A stretch of DNA of 15,636 nt, from contig JAJYKH010000023.1 of NCBI GenBank assembly GCA_021788685.1, forward strand, positions 1 to 15,636. Direction: 5' to 3'. The notes beneath the pieces were generated by a model. That model had not been told where the DNA came from and did no database searches. It saw only the letters and a program-made list of their open reading frames with translations. The position numbers were made by a program, and so were the translations under genes. This document shows, piece after piece, positions 7,224 through 14,264 of this stretch (position 1 is its first letter; every line of letters starts with the position of its first letter). Source of the stretch: Deltaproteobacteria bacterium (GTDB lineage Bacteria > Desulfobacterota > Desulfobulbia > Desulfobulbales > UBA5123).

Positions 7224-7630
7224 GGCTTGCCCTCCGAAGCCTGCCCTTCGCCGGCCACCGCCTCCGCCGGCACCCGGGGGGCATCGTGCCACAACCCTTC
7301 CAAGTTGTAGAATTCCCGGGTCTCGCCGTAGAAGATGTGGACGACCACGTCGTTGTAGTCGAGCAGGACCCAGAGGCCGTCGCGCAGCCCCTCGGTGGCG
7401 GCCGGGCTGAGGCGCTTTTCCCGCAGGGCGTCCTCCACCGCCTCGGCCAAGCCCTGAACGTGGCGGGTGGAGCGGCCGGTCATGAGCACGAAGAAGTCGG
7501 TAAAGGACGAGATCCCCCGCACGTCGAGGATGACCAGGTTCTCCGCTTTCTTGTCCAGGGCGGCGCGGCCGGCCAGCCGGGCCAGCTCCAGGCTGCTCTT
7601 GCCGGCATGTTTTTGGTGGACCTTCTTCAT
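7220..7630 (-). CDS. rsfS: Ribosome silencing factor RsfS (Iojap/DUF143 family)
   Basis: Binds uL14 on the 50S subunit and blocks joining of the subunits, lowering translation during starvation. The 136-residue product has the full family core: AALDKKAENLVILDVRGISSFTDFFVLMTGRSTRHVQ near the N-terminus, then LWVLLDYNDVVVHIF and REFYNLEGLW, the signature end of the domain. A Gly/Glu/Ala-rich tail of about 20 residues follows. GGAGAA at good spacing fixes the start at 7630. The stop overlaps the gpmI start (ATGA). In many bacteria nadD precedes rsfS; here a gene-free stretch with repeats lies there instead, so rsfS is the first gene of the unit. A promoter candidate lies at 7751-7780. Confidence 0.96.
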   Translation of the reverse strand: MKKVHQKHAGKSSLELARLAGRAALDKKAENLVILDVRGISSFTDFFVLMTGRSTRHVQGLAEAVEDALREKRLSPAATEGLRDGLWVLLDYNDVVVHIFYGETREFYNLEGLWHDAPRVPAEAVAGEGQASEGKP

Positions 7631-7641
7631 TAGTTCTCCAA

Positions 7642-7655
7642 GCGGTCAGCGGTCA
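7642..7655. repeat. Two tandem GCGGTCA heptamers
   Basis: GCGGTCA is repeated exactly twice, 12 bases upstream of the rsfS start and just before its ribosome-binding site on the minus strand. It resembles, in period and position, the other heptamer runs between genes in this window. Confidence 0.5.
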
Positions 7656-7750
7656 GCCAGGGCATGGGGTATGTACATTTATTCGGATGATCAGCTGCCC
7701 GCCAGGAAGTTGGCAGAGCTGTATCAAAGAATTTGCACATAAAAACATTT

Positions 7751-7780
7751 ATCTTAATCTGCCCTACCCTCATCTGACAA
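7751..7780 (-). promoter_or_regulatory. Possible promoter for rsfS-gpmI-thrC
   Basis: Read on the minus strand, TTGTCA (7775-7780) is followed after 18 bases by TAAGAT (7751-7756). The match is five of six and four of six positions. It would leave a leader of about 110 bases before rsfS. This is a moderate match in an otherwise gene-free stretch. Confidence 0.35.
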
Positions 7781-7828
7781 CCCGAAAGATGCGGATCTGC
7801 GCCGCAGGCGACTCGTCGGACGGCCGAC

Positions 7829-7849
7829 AGCTGATGGCTGATCGTTGAT
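7829..7849. repeat. Three tandem heptamers of GCTGAT type
   Basis: AGCTGAT, GGCTGAT and CGTTGAT follow each other in 7-base register in the gene-free stretch. The period and degeneracy match the GTGAC-type runs elsewhere in this window. Confidence 0.5.
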
Positions 7850-8110
7850 CGCTTCCCGCGGCCCATCCATGATGCCGCCTCGCAAAAAGATCCTCCGCCC
7901 GGGACCGTTTTGTGGTAAGTTGTCGTTTTCCCGTCCGGCCCCCGGAGGGCTGAGGATTCCGCGAGACCTTCCTTTTCGATTTGTCGTGAGAAACCGCTGT
8001 CTTGTCGCCAGGAATTCTGCTAGGCTGGTGAGGAGCCATTGCTTGGCGGAAGGATAAAAATGACTTGGGGAACCGGGGGTTAGCCCACGGGAATGGGGGC
8101 TTTTTGCAAT

Positions 8111-8138
8111 TTGACTTCTGGGGGGGCTGGGGTATAAT
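8111..8138 (+). promoter_or_regulatory. Strong sigma-70 promoter for secDF
   Basis: TTGACT at 8111-8116 and a perfect TATAAT at 8133-8138 are separated by 16 bases. The start of transcription would be near 8145, giving a leader of about 70 bases before secDF. This is the best promoter match in the window. Confidence 0.75.
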
Positions 8139-8181
8139 CTCGCCGGACCTCTGTTACCCCCCCTGCAACGAATTCGGACCG

Positions 8182-8195
8182 CCCGGACGTCCGGG
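8182..8195 (+). other. Palindrome in the secDF leader
   Basis: CCCGGACGTCCGGG is a perfect 14-base palindrome, 8 bases before the AAGGAG ribosome-binding site. It could be a protein-binding site or an RNA fold near the translation start. No regulator is suggested by the sequence. Confidence 0.4.
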
Positions 8196-8215
8196 AGACC
8201 GCGAAGGAGCCTTTG

Positions 8216-10789
8216 ATGAATCGAACCCTGAAGTGGAAGATCGGCCTCGTGCTTTTCCTGTGTGCCTTCGCCGGCATGATGCTGGTCCCCTCCTTCTCCA
8301 AGCAGGCCCCTGAATGGTGGAAGAAATATCTGGCGCCCGGAGAGCTGCGGCTGGGGCTCGATCTCCAGGGCGGCATGCATCTGGTCCTCAAGGTCGATCT
8401 GGAAAAGGCGGTGGAGAACTCCCTCGACCTGGAGGTCCAGGACCTGAAGGACGCCCTGGCCGAAAAGAAGATCGCCGTGGTGCGGACCCCCACCTCCGAT
8501 CCCAAGAAGGTCATCCTCACGGTGCCGAACACCCAGGCCGTGGACACCATTTCCCAGGTCATCGACGAGGATTTCCCCAGCCTGAAGAAGACGGTCCTCT
8601 CCGAGGCGGGGAGCTTCCCCCGCATCGTGCTGCAGCTCTCCGATGACCGGGTCAAGTACATCAACCAGAACGCGGTCAACCAGTCCCTCGAGATCATCCG
8701 GAACCGGATCGACCAGTTCGGCGTGGCCGAGCCGGTCATCATCCGCCAGGGCGAGGACGAGATCGTGGTGCAGCTGCCCGGGGTGAAGGAGCCGGAGCGG
8801 GCGCTCAAGCTCATCGGCCAGACCGCCCAGCTCGAGTTCAAGCTGGTGGCGGAGGCCGGCAACGTCGATCTCCCCGGACTCATCCGGCAGGCGGAGGATA
8901 GCGGCAGATGGCACAAGGGCCAAGGCCGCAAAGCGCTCAATCAGGCCCTGCAGGGGCGGCTTCCCGAGGGCACCGAGGTTTATTTCGAGAAAACGGTCGA
9001 CCCCGAAACCCATGCCGAGCGCCAGGTGCCGATGCTGATCCAGAGCCAGGTGCTCATGACCGGCGAGATGGTCAAGGACGCCCAGGCGCGGATCGGCGGC
9101 CAGTTCAACGAGCCCTACGTGAGTCTCGACCTGACCGACCGCGGCGGCCGGGTGTTCGGCCAGATCACCGAAAAGAACGTGGGCCGGCAGTTCGCCATCA
9201 TCCTCGACGGGGTGATCCGCTCGGCCCCGGTCATCCGCGAGCGCATCCTCGGCGGCCGCGCCCAGATCTCCGGCAACTTCACCTACCAGGAGGCGTCCGA
9301 CCTCGCCATCGTCCTGCGGGCGGGCGCCCTGCCGGCGCCGGTGAAAATCGTCCAGAACCTCACGGTGGGCGCCTCCCTGGGCCAGGACGCCATCAACAGC
9401 GGACTGATGAGCGGCCTTCTCGGCACCGGGCTGGTGGTGCTCTTCATGATATACTACTACCGTTTCTCAGGCCTGGTCGCCAACGGCGCCATGATGCTCA
9501 ACGTCCTGTTCACCTTCGCGGGGCTCGCTCTCCTCAATGCCACCCTCACCCTGCCGGGCATCGCCGGCATCATCCTCTCCATCGGCATGGCCGTGGACTC
9601 GAACATCATCATTTTCGAGCGGATGCGCGAGGAGTTCGCGCTGGGCAAGTCGATCAAGTCGGGGACCGATGGCGGTTACGACAAGGCCTTCTGGACCATC
9701 GTCGACGGCCACGTGACCACCCTGGTCACCGCCTTCGCCCTGTTCCTCTTCGGCACCGGCCCCATCAAGGGCTTTGCCGTCACCCTGTCGCTCGGCATCG
9801 TCCTCAACCTCTTCACCACCCTTTTCTGCACGCGGCTGGTGTACGACTACATCAATCAGAAGCGATGGCTGAAGAGCCTGAAGTTCGTCCAGTTCATCAA
9901 GAACCCGAAAATCGATTACATGCGGGCGAAGAAATTCACCTTCACCGCTTCGGGCATTCTCGTCCTGCTGGGAGTGGTGGCCTTTGTCCAGATCTGGCGC
10001 GGCCAGGCCAACCTGGGCGTCGATTTCTCCGGCGGCACGCTCCTCCAGTACAAGGCGGAGCGGCCCTTCGCCCTGGGCGAGGTGCGGAGCGCCTTGACCA
10101 AGGCCGGCCTGGGGGACCTGGAGCTTCAGCAGGTGGAAAACGAGAACCGGCTGATCGTGAAGCTCAAGAAGACGGAGCAGCGGGTGGGGACCCGCACCGA
10201 GAAGGTGACCCAGGTCCTCACGGGCCAGTTCCCGCAGGACCACTTCGCGATCGAAAGCCAATCAGACATTGGCGCCTCGGTGAGCAAGGACCTGCGCAAC
10301 AAGGCGGTGCTCGCCATTGCCATCTCGCTCCTCGGGGTGGTCATCTACCTGGGCTTCCGCTTCGACTTCCGCTTCGGCGTCGCCGCCACCATCGCCACCT
10401 TCCACGACGTGCTGGCGGTGCTGGCGGTCTGCTGGCTCCTCAACATGGAGATCACCCTCCTCATCGTCACCGCCCTGCTCACCCTGGCGGGGTACTCGCT
10501 CAATGACACGGTCATCGTCTTCGACCGCATCCGGGAGAACCTCCACAAATCCGCGGACCACGACAACATCACGGACGCGATCATCAACCAGAGCACCAAC
10601 GAGGTGCTGAGCCGTTCCATCGTCACCTCCCTCACCGTGTTTCTGGTGCTGATCGCCCTTTACCTGCTGGGCGGGTCGGTGATCCACGACTTCTCGTTCG
10701 CCCTGCTGATCGGCGTCATCGTGGGCACCTACTCCTCCGTGTTCGTGGCGAGCCCGCTCCTCGTCTTCTGGCGCAAGAAAGGGGCCTGA
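8216..10789 (+). CDS. secDF: Fused protein translocase subunit SecDF
   Basis: Inner-membrane accessory subunit of the Sec translocon that uses the proton gradient to pull exported proteins through SecYEG. The product is 857 residues. The SecD half (about 1-545) has an N-terminal membrane helix (10-26), the D1 motif LRLGLDLQGGMH, a large periplasmic P1 domain and a block of membrane helices with VDSNIIIFER (Asp461). The SecF half starts near FIKNPKIDYMRAKKF with VDFSGG (Asp603) and ends with LNDTVIVFDRIREN (Asp764, Asp770) in its membrane block. So 12 membrane segments are expected in one chain, instead of the separate secD and secF of many Proteobacteria. AAGGAG lies 6 bases before the ATG at 8216, preferred over the TTG at 8213. 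No yajC lies upstream in the window; the gene has its own promoter. Confidence 0.97.
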   Translation: MNRTLKWKIGLVLFLCAFAGMMLVPSFSKQAPEWWKKYLAPGELRLGLDLQGGMHLVLKVDLEKAVENSLDLEVQDLKDALAEKKIAVVRTPTSDPKKVILTVPNTQAVDTISQVIDEDFPSLKKTVLSEAGSFPRIVLQLSDDRVKYINQNAVNQSLEIIRNRIDQFGVAEPVIIRQGEDEIVVQLPGVKEPERALKLIGQTAQLEFKLVAEAGNVDLPGLIRQAEDSGRWHKGQGRKALNQALQGRLPEGTEVYFEKTVDPETHAERQVPMLIQSQVLMTGEMVKDAQARIGGQFNEPYVSLDLTDRGGRVFGQITEKNVGRQFAIILDGVIRSAPVIRERILGGRAQISGNFTYQEASDLAIVLRAGALPAPVKIVQNLTVGASLGQDAINSGLMSGLLGTGLVVLFMIYYYRFSGLVANGAMMLNVLFTFAGLALLNATLTLPGIAGIILSIGMAVDSNIIIFERMREEFALGKSIKSGTDGGYDKAFWTIVDGHVTTLVTAFALFLFGTGPIKGFAVTLSLGIVLNLFTTLFCTRLVYDYINQKRWLKSLKFVQFIKNPKIDYMRAKKFTFTASGILVLLGVVAFVQIWRGQANLGVDFSGGTLLQYKAERPFALGEVRSALTKAGLGDLELQQVENENRLIVKLKKTEQRVGTRTEKVTQVLTGQFPQDHFAIESQSDIGASVSKDLRNKAVLAIAISLLGVVIYLGFRFDFRFGVAATIATFHDVLAVLAVCWLLNMEITLLIVTALLTLAGYSLNDTVIVFDRIRENLHKSADHDNITDAIINQSTNEVLSRSIVTSLTVFLVLIALYLLGGSVIHDFSFALLIGVIVGTYSSVFVASPLLVFWRKKGA

Positions 10790-10926
10790 GAGTTGTTTGA
10801 GGTGGGAGGTCGGAGGCAAAAACGGCGCCCTCGCGCTGGTCCAGGTGGCCTCCACCTTCATGCACCACCTGTGAGTGCTGAGGGAGAGCGTGGATCCTCG
10901 CGACCTTTACGTGAGAGAAGCTGCGA

Positions 10927-11661
10927 ATGCTCCAGGATCTGAATCCTGAATACGTCCGGCCGCTGGTTGCGGACGATGAATTCCGCTTCCGCTGTCATCC
11001 CGGCGTTTCCTGTTTCAACGAGTGCTGCCGGGAGCTGGAGCTGGCCTTGACCCCCTATGACGTGCTCCGGCTGAAGGGGGCGCTCGGGCTTTCCGCCCGT
11101 GAGCTCCTGGAGCGGTACGCGGTTATTGAGCGGAACGGTGAAGAGCCGTTCCCCCGGGTCTACCTCGGCATGGTGGACGACGGCCGGGGAAGCTGCCCCT
11201 TCGTGTCGCCGGCCGGCTGCACGGTCTACCGGGACCGGCCGGGGGCCTGCCGGATGTACCCGCTTGCCCGGGGCATCTACCAGGACCAGGCGGGCGGGCA
11301 GGGGGAGCTGTTCATGCTGGTCACCGAGCCCCACTGCCAGGGGTTCGCGGCGGCCGCCTCCCAGGACATCGACGGCTGGATTGGCGACCAGGAGCTGATA
11401 ACGTATAATGCGGCGAACGACCAGGTGGCGGCCGTCCTCCACCACGAGCGGGCCGGGGGGCTGCCGCCCGACGCTGCCGAAAAGCTCCTGCTCCTCTATG
11501 ACCTCGACGGGTTCAGGGAGATGGTCCTGGCCCCCGGTTTCGCCGCGCCTCCGGAAATCGGCCGGCCGGACCCGGAGAAATGCGCCGCGAACGACCTGGC
11601 CCTCTTCCGCTATGCCATCCGCTGGCTTCGCTTCGAGCTGTTCGGGGCCAGTAACGAGTGA
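10927..11661 (+). CDS. YkgJ-family cysteine-cluster protein (putative Zn/Fe-binding)
   Basis: A 244-residue protein of the YkgJ/UPF0153 family, whose cysteine cluster is thought to hold zinc or iron; the biochemical role is unknown. Conserved cysteines seen are Cys23, Cys29, Cys33 and Cys34 in FRCHPGVSCFNECC, Cys90 and Cys98 in GSCPFVSPAGC, Cys108 in RPGACRMYPL, and Cys137 in EPHCQGF. The family pattern C-x5-C-x3-CC, then C-x7-C-x9-C with the RPxxCRxYP stretch, is complete. The C-terminal 100 residues are helical and less conserved. The ribosome-binding site is weak (GAGAAG). The final residues and the stop codon (11659-11661) lie in a heptamer repeat that inserted at the 3' end, so the original C-terminus may have been changed. 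It is followed closely by an HD-domain gene on the same strand. Confidence 0.88.
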   Translation: MLQDLNPEYVRPLVADDEFRFRCHPGVSCFNECCRELELALTPYDVLRLKGALGLSARELLERYAVIERNGEEPFPRVYLGMVDDGRGSCPFVSPAGCTVYRDRPGACRMYPLARGIYQDQAGGQGELFMLVTEPHCQGFAAAASQDIDGWIGDQELITYNAANDQVAAVLHHERAGGLPPDAAEKLLLLYDLDGFREMVLAPGFAAPPEIGRPDPEKCAANDLALFRYAIRWLRFELFGASNE

Positions 11662-11718
11662 CAGGTGACAAGAGGTGGATCGTCCATCAGCTTGTCACTC
11701 GTCACTTGTCACTTGTCA
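11656..11718. repeat. Inverted heptamer repeats at the ykgJ-like/HD junction
   Basis: GAGTGAC AGGTGAC AAG (11656-11672) is followed by four tandem heptamers CTTGTCA, CTCGTCA, CTTGTCA, CTTGTCA (11691-11718). The left arm and the first 17 bases of the right arm are complementary at 14 of 17 positions, forming a hairpin with an 18-base loop. The left arm is identical to 5631-5647. It contains the stop codon of the upstream gene. Confidence 0.8.
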
Positions 11719-11738
11719 AAGCATTTACGCCCGCTCTC

Positions 11739-12446
11739 ATGACCACCGCCGCAATGCAACACGACATCGGCAGCACGAATGGGCAGCCGCTTGGCGCCGA
11801 GCGCACTCAAAAGCTGATGCGGGCCGCGGCCGGGTTCTGTGATCAGGAGGGGGGCTGCCACGGCCCGGACCACACCGTCCGGGTGCACCGGCTCGCCCTA
11901 TGGATGGGCCGCGCGATGGGAGCCGATCTGGAGGTGCTGAGCGCGGCCGCCCTTCTCCACGACATCGGGCGGCGGGACGAGACCATCTCCCGGGGGCGGA
12001 TCTGCCACGCCCGGCGCGGCGGGGAGCTGGCCCGGGAGATCCTGGCCGGCCTGGGCTTCGAGGCGGAAAGCATCGAGCGGATCGTGCACTGCATCGCCGC
12101 CCACCGGTATCGGAACGGCGAGGCCCCCGCCTCCCTGGAGGCCAAGATCCTCTTCGATGCCGACAAGCTCGACTCCATCGGTGCCATCGGCATCGGCCGC
12201 GCCTTCCTGTTCGCCGGCCAGGTGGGGGCCCGCCTCCACAACGAGAACGGCGTCATCGAGGGCACCGAGCCCTATTCCGTCGAGGACACCGCCTACCGGG
12301 AATTCAAGGTCAAGATGAGCCGGATCAGGGATCGGATGCTGACCCCCACGGGCCGGCGGCTGGCCGCGGAGCGCCACGAGTTCATGGAGATGTTTTTCGC
12401 CCGCCTGGAAAGCGAGATCAATCAGCTGCCGGTGGTGGATACCTGA
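11739..12446 (+). CDS. HD-domain phosphohydrolase (YedJ-like)
   Basis: Predicted metal-dependent phosphohydrolase of the HD superfamily; substrate unknown. From the ATG at 11739 it has 235 residues. Metal-binding motifs are in order: His45 in HGPDHTVRVHRLA, His74-Asp75 in ALLHDIGRRDE, His122 in CIAAHRYRNG and Asp142 in ILFDADKLDSIGAIGIGRA. The H...HD...H...D set is thus complete, and the DADKLDSIGAIGIGR stretch is typical of the stand-alone YedJ group. The frame is open back to a GTG at 11658 that overlaps the upstream stop as GTGA, but those 27 extra residues are encoded by heptamer repeats. The later ATG is therefore chosen, though neither start has a good ribosome-binding site; ATG 11754 is also possible. 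It probably shares a transcript with the YkgJ-like gene. Confidence 0.88.
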   Translation: MTTAAMQHDIGSTNGQPLGAERTQKLMRAAAGFCDQEGGCHGPDHTVRVHRLALWMGRAMGADLEVLSAAALLHDIGRRDETISRGRICHARRGGELAREILAGLGFEAESIERIVHCIAAHRYRNGEAPASLEAKILFDADKLDSIGAIGIGRAFLFAGQVGARLHNENGVIEGTEPYSVEDTAYREFKVKMSRIRDRMLTPTGRRLAAERHEFMEMFFARLESEINQLPVVDT

Positions 12447-12482
12447 TAAGGACTGGCGACAGCTGCCGTTGTCAGCGAAGCG

Positions 12483-12529
12483 GCGGTCGTTGTCGTAATC
12501 GAGAAAATGACGATTACGACAACGATCGC
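12483..12529 (+). other. Long hairpin between the HD gene and purQ
   Basis: The 19 bases at 12483-12501 can pair with 12511-12529 with one G:T pair and a 9-base loop AGAAAATGA. The core CGTTGTCGTAATCG and its complement match perfectly. No T-run follows, so it is not a standard terminator. It may be an inserted repeat, a transcript stabiliser or an attenuator ahead of purQ. Confidence 0.7.
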
Positions 12530-12560
12530 GCCAACGAGGAATTGCAAGATAGAGAGAAGG

Positions 12561-12572
12561 CTGAGGCCTCAG
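12561..12572 (+). other. Palindrome before the purQ ribosome-binding site
   Basis: CTGAGGCCTCAG is a perfect 12-base palindrome directly before the AGAGGA ribosome-binding site of purQ. It could serve as a protein-binding site, or it may be chance. Confidence 0.3.
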
Positions 12573-12588
12573 AAAGAGGAGCAAGGGT

Positions 12589-13416
12589 ATGTCGCCAGAA
12601 GTGAAGGTGATCGTGATCACCGGCTACGGCACCAACTGCGAAACCGAGATGGCGCACGGATGCCGGGTGGCCGGGGCGGAGCACGTGGACATCGTCCACA
12701 TGAGCGAGCTGCTCTACGGCGAAAGGAAGCTCGACGACTACCACCTGCTCTGCCTGCCGGGCGGCTTCCTGGACGGGGATGACCTGGGGGCGGGCCAGGC
12801 CGGCGCCCACCGGTTCAAGCACGCCGCCGTCAAGGGCAGCGGCGAAAAGGTCCAGGAGCAGCTCGGCCGGTTCATCAAGGCGGGCAAGCTGGTGCTGGGG
12901 GTCTGCAACGGGTTCCAGATGATGGTCAAGACCGGCATCCTTCCCGGGCTCGGCGGCCGGTACGACCGGCGGGACGTGAGCCTCACCCATAACGATTCCA
13001 GCCGCTTCGAGGACCGCTGGGTGGCCCTCACCGTGAATGAAAAATCCCCGTGCGTCTTCACCCGGGGGCTCAAACAGCTCTACTTCCCGGTCCGCCACGG
13101 GGAAGGCAAGCTGGTGGCCAGGGACCAGACCGTGCTCGACCGGATCCAGGCCGAGGAGCTGGTGGCCCTCCGTTATGCCGACCTCCAGACCGGGGAGCCT
13201 ACCATGCGCTACCCCGACAACCCCAACGGATCGCCAGACGGCATCGCCGGGCTCTGCGACCCCACCGGCCGCCTCTTCGGCCTCATGCCCCACCCCGAGG
13301 CGTTCCTGCACCGGACCAACCATCCGCGCTGGACGCGGGAGGAGCTGCCCGAGGAAGGGCAGGGGGTGGCGCTCCTGCGGAACGGGATCGATTTCATCCG
13401 GACCGAGCTGCTGTAA
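12589..13416 (+). CDS. purQ: Phosphoribosylformylglycinamidine synthase, glutaminase subunit PurQ
   Basis: Class I glutamine amidotransferase that supplies ammonia to PurL for conversion of FGAR to FGAM in purine synthesis; cytoplasmic. The 275-residue product has the triad: Cys106 in LGVCNGFQMM, and His235 and Glu237 in LMPHPEAF. Other family features are VITGYGTNCETEMAH at the N-terminus, LCLPGGFLDGDDLGAG (54-69) and NPNGSPDGIAGLCDPTGRLFGLMPHPE. It is longer than the ~225-residue Bacillus-type PurQ, with extra sequence around 71-95 and 240-258 such as the longer stand-alone PurQ proteins show. The ATG at 12589 has an upstream AGAGGA. No purL or purS is in the window, so the partner must lie elsewhere. 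A hairpin and a palindrome in the leader might regulate it, but no purine-riboswitch-like core was recognised. Confidence 0.95.
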   Translation: MSPEVKVIVITGYGTNCETEMAHGCRVAGAEHVDIVHMSELLYGERKLDDYHLLCLPGGFLDGDDLGAGQAGAHRFKHAAVKGSGEKVQEQLGRFIKAGKLVLGVCNGFQMMVKTGILPGLGGRYDRRDVSLTHNDSSRFEDRWVALTVNEKSPCVFTRGLKQLYFPVRHGEGKLVARDQTVLDRIQAEELVALRYADLQTGEPTMRYPDNPNGSPDGIAGLCDPTGRLFGLMPHPEAFLHRTNHPRWTREELPEEGQGVALLRNGIDFIRTELL

Positions 13417-13479
13417 CGCTTCCTTTGACAGTTGAGCCAATGTTGGATTTTCCCGACAGCGGACCTGCCACTGCGTATC
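13417..13479. other. Short gap between purQ and the converging remnant
   Basis: No terminator with a T-run was recognised after purQ, which converges on the broken synthetase gene. The 3' limit of the remnant is not sharp and may reach into this gap. Confidence 0.3.
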
Positions 13480-14040
13480 CTCCCCCGCCGCCGCCACCCG
13501 CCCCACCCCGACGATCACCCGCGCCAGCCGGTCGTAATCGATCTCTTGGGAAGGTCCAGCGGGGTGCGGTGCCAGTGATAGCGGAAGGAGGCGGTGCCGG
13601 TGAGCATGAAAGCGGGGTAGCCTGGTTCCAGAAGGACCGGTGATCCGGCCAGCCGATGCCGGGCGACTGGCCGAGCTGCCGCGCCGCTCCGCCTGCCCCT
13701 GGCGGTGAAGAGCAGCCGCAGGGTCCCGTCCGCCAGAATAGGGATGAGGCTGTCGATCCCCGAGCTGCACGTCCAAGGGCATCACCGCCGCCCCCCGGCC
13801 CGGAAGGCCCCCAGGCGAGGCGATCCATTCCGCCCGGTTTTCGGCCAGGAGCGCCGCCCGATCTCCCGGCCCGGACCCCCGCACCGCCATTCCGGCCACC
13901 ACCCGGCCCGCGGCTTCCCCAAGCTCCGTATACGACCAGACGCGCCGACCCTCGGCTTCCATGATCAGCAGGGCCGGACGGCCGCCGTGCTCGGCCAGGC
14001 CGGCCGCCAGGGATTGGATTGTGGGGAGGTGCGGGGGCAT
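13480..14040 (-). pseudogene. Broken AMP-binding (acyl-CoA synthetase-like) gene, N-terminal remnant
   Basis: The minus strand starts well: AGGAA precedes an ATG at 14040 and the first 80 codons read as the N-terminus of an adenylate-forming acyl-CoA synthetase (PTIQSLAAGLAEHGGRPAL, then VWSYTELGEAAGRVVAGM, then GDRAALLAENRAEWIAS). After that the family pattern continues only by switching frame: LGAFRAG in one frame (about 13795-13815), back to GAAVMPLDVQLG, then one extra base near 13755 before DSLIPILADGTLRLLFTA. Beyond about 13700 the frame changes again (PAFMLTGTASFRYHWHRTPLDLP, then EIDYDRLARVIVG) and I do not recognise the sequence. The P-loop (SGTTGxPK) and the C-terminal domain of a ~550-residue enzyme are missing. 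At least three indels plus truncation point to a pseudogene. Some indels lie in G runs and could be assembly errors, but truncation could not. Confidence 0.72.
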
Positions 14041-14264
14041 GTGGGTTCCTGGTGGAATCAATAAGGGCCTATTCTTCCATTAAATCACCCCGGTTGATAT
14101 TTTGCTATGAAAAGAGGGAAACAGCAGATGCGGCATTTTCAAAGGAAAAGTTCTTGAAATCGGCGGTGGGAGAAAATCAGGGGAGGGGATAGGTGGAGGT
14201 TGTCGATCAATGTCTCATAAGTTGTTGCCGCATTTATCACCACTCATGGGTTTGCCGTTCTATT
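14041..14264. other. Intergenic region between the synthetase remnant and the EAL-HDOD gene
   Basis: Base composition turns clearly richer in A and T here. No gene, convincing promoter or terminator with a T-run was seen. It must contain both the 3' end of the minus-strand EAL-HDOD transcript and any promoter for the broken synthetase gene. Confidence 0.4.

Larger units (their letters stand above)
7631..8215. other. Divergent intergenic region between rsfS and secDF
   Basis: No convincing coding sequence was found on either strand in these 585 bases; the open frames present lack family features and ribosome-binding sites. It contains two copies of GCGGTCA at 7642-7655, heptamers at 7829-7849, a possible minus-strand promoter for rsfS, the strong plus-strand promoter of secDF and a palindrome before its ribosome-binding site. 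It could hide a small RNA or a decayed gene. Confidence 0.55.

Noticed and set aside
5775..7310. 511-codon open frame antisense to gpmI
   Set aside because: The real gene on the other strand has all catalytic motifs; this frame has none.
7845..8057. 70-codon plus-strand frame in the divergent region
   Set aside because: No ribosome-binding site and a basic low-complexity translation; no evidence that it is a gene.
8078..8106. Possible terminator AGCCC...GGGCT followed by TTTTT before the secDF promoter
   Set aside because: The stem is only about 5 bp with a mismatch just inside it, and no gene upstream on that strand needs it.
7754..9013. 419-codon minus-strand frame spanning the divergent region and secDF
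   Set aside because: It covers the 5' part of secDF antisense and its promoter, and shows no domain.
8908..10506. 532-codon open frame inside secDF in another frame
   Set aside because: Arg/Pro/Gly/His-rich translation typical of an out-of-frame reading of GC-rich DNA.
13050..13643. Plus-strand frames overlapping purQ and the region after it
   Set aside because: Pro/Arg-rich shadow translations; purQ is in another frame with a full catalytic triad.
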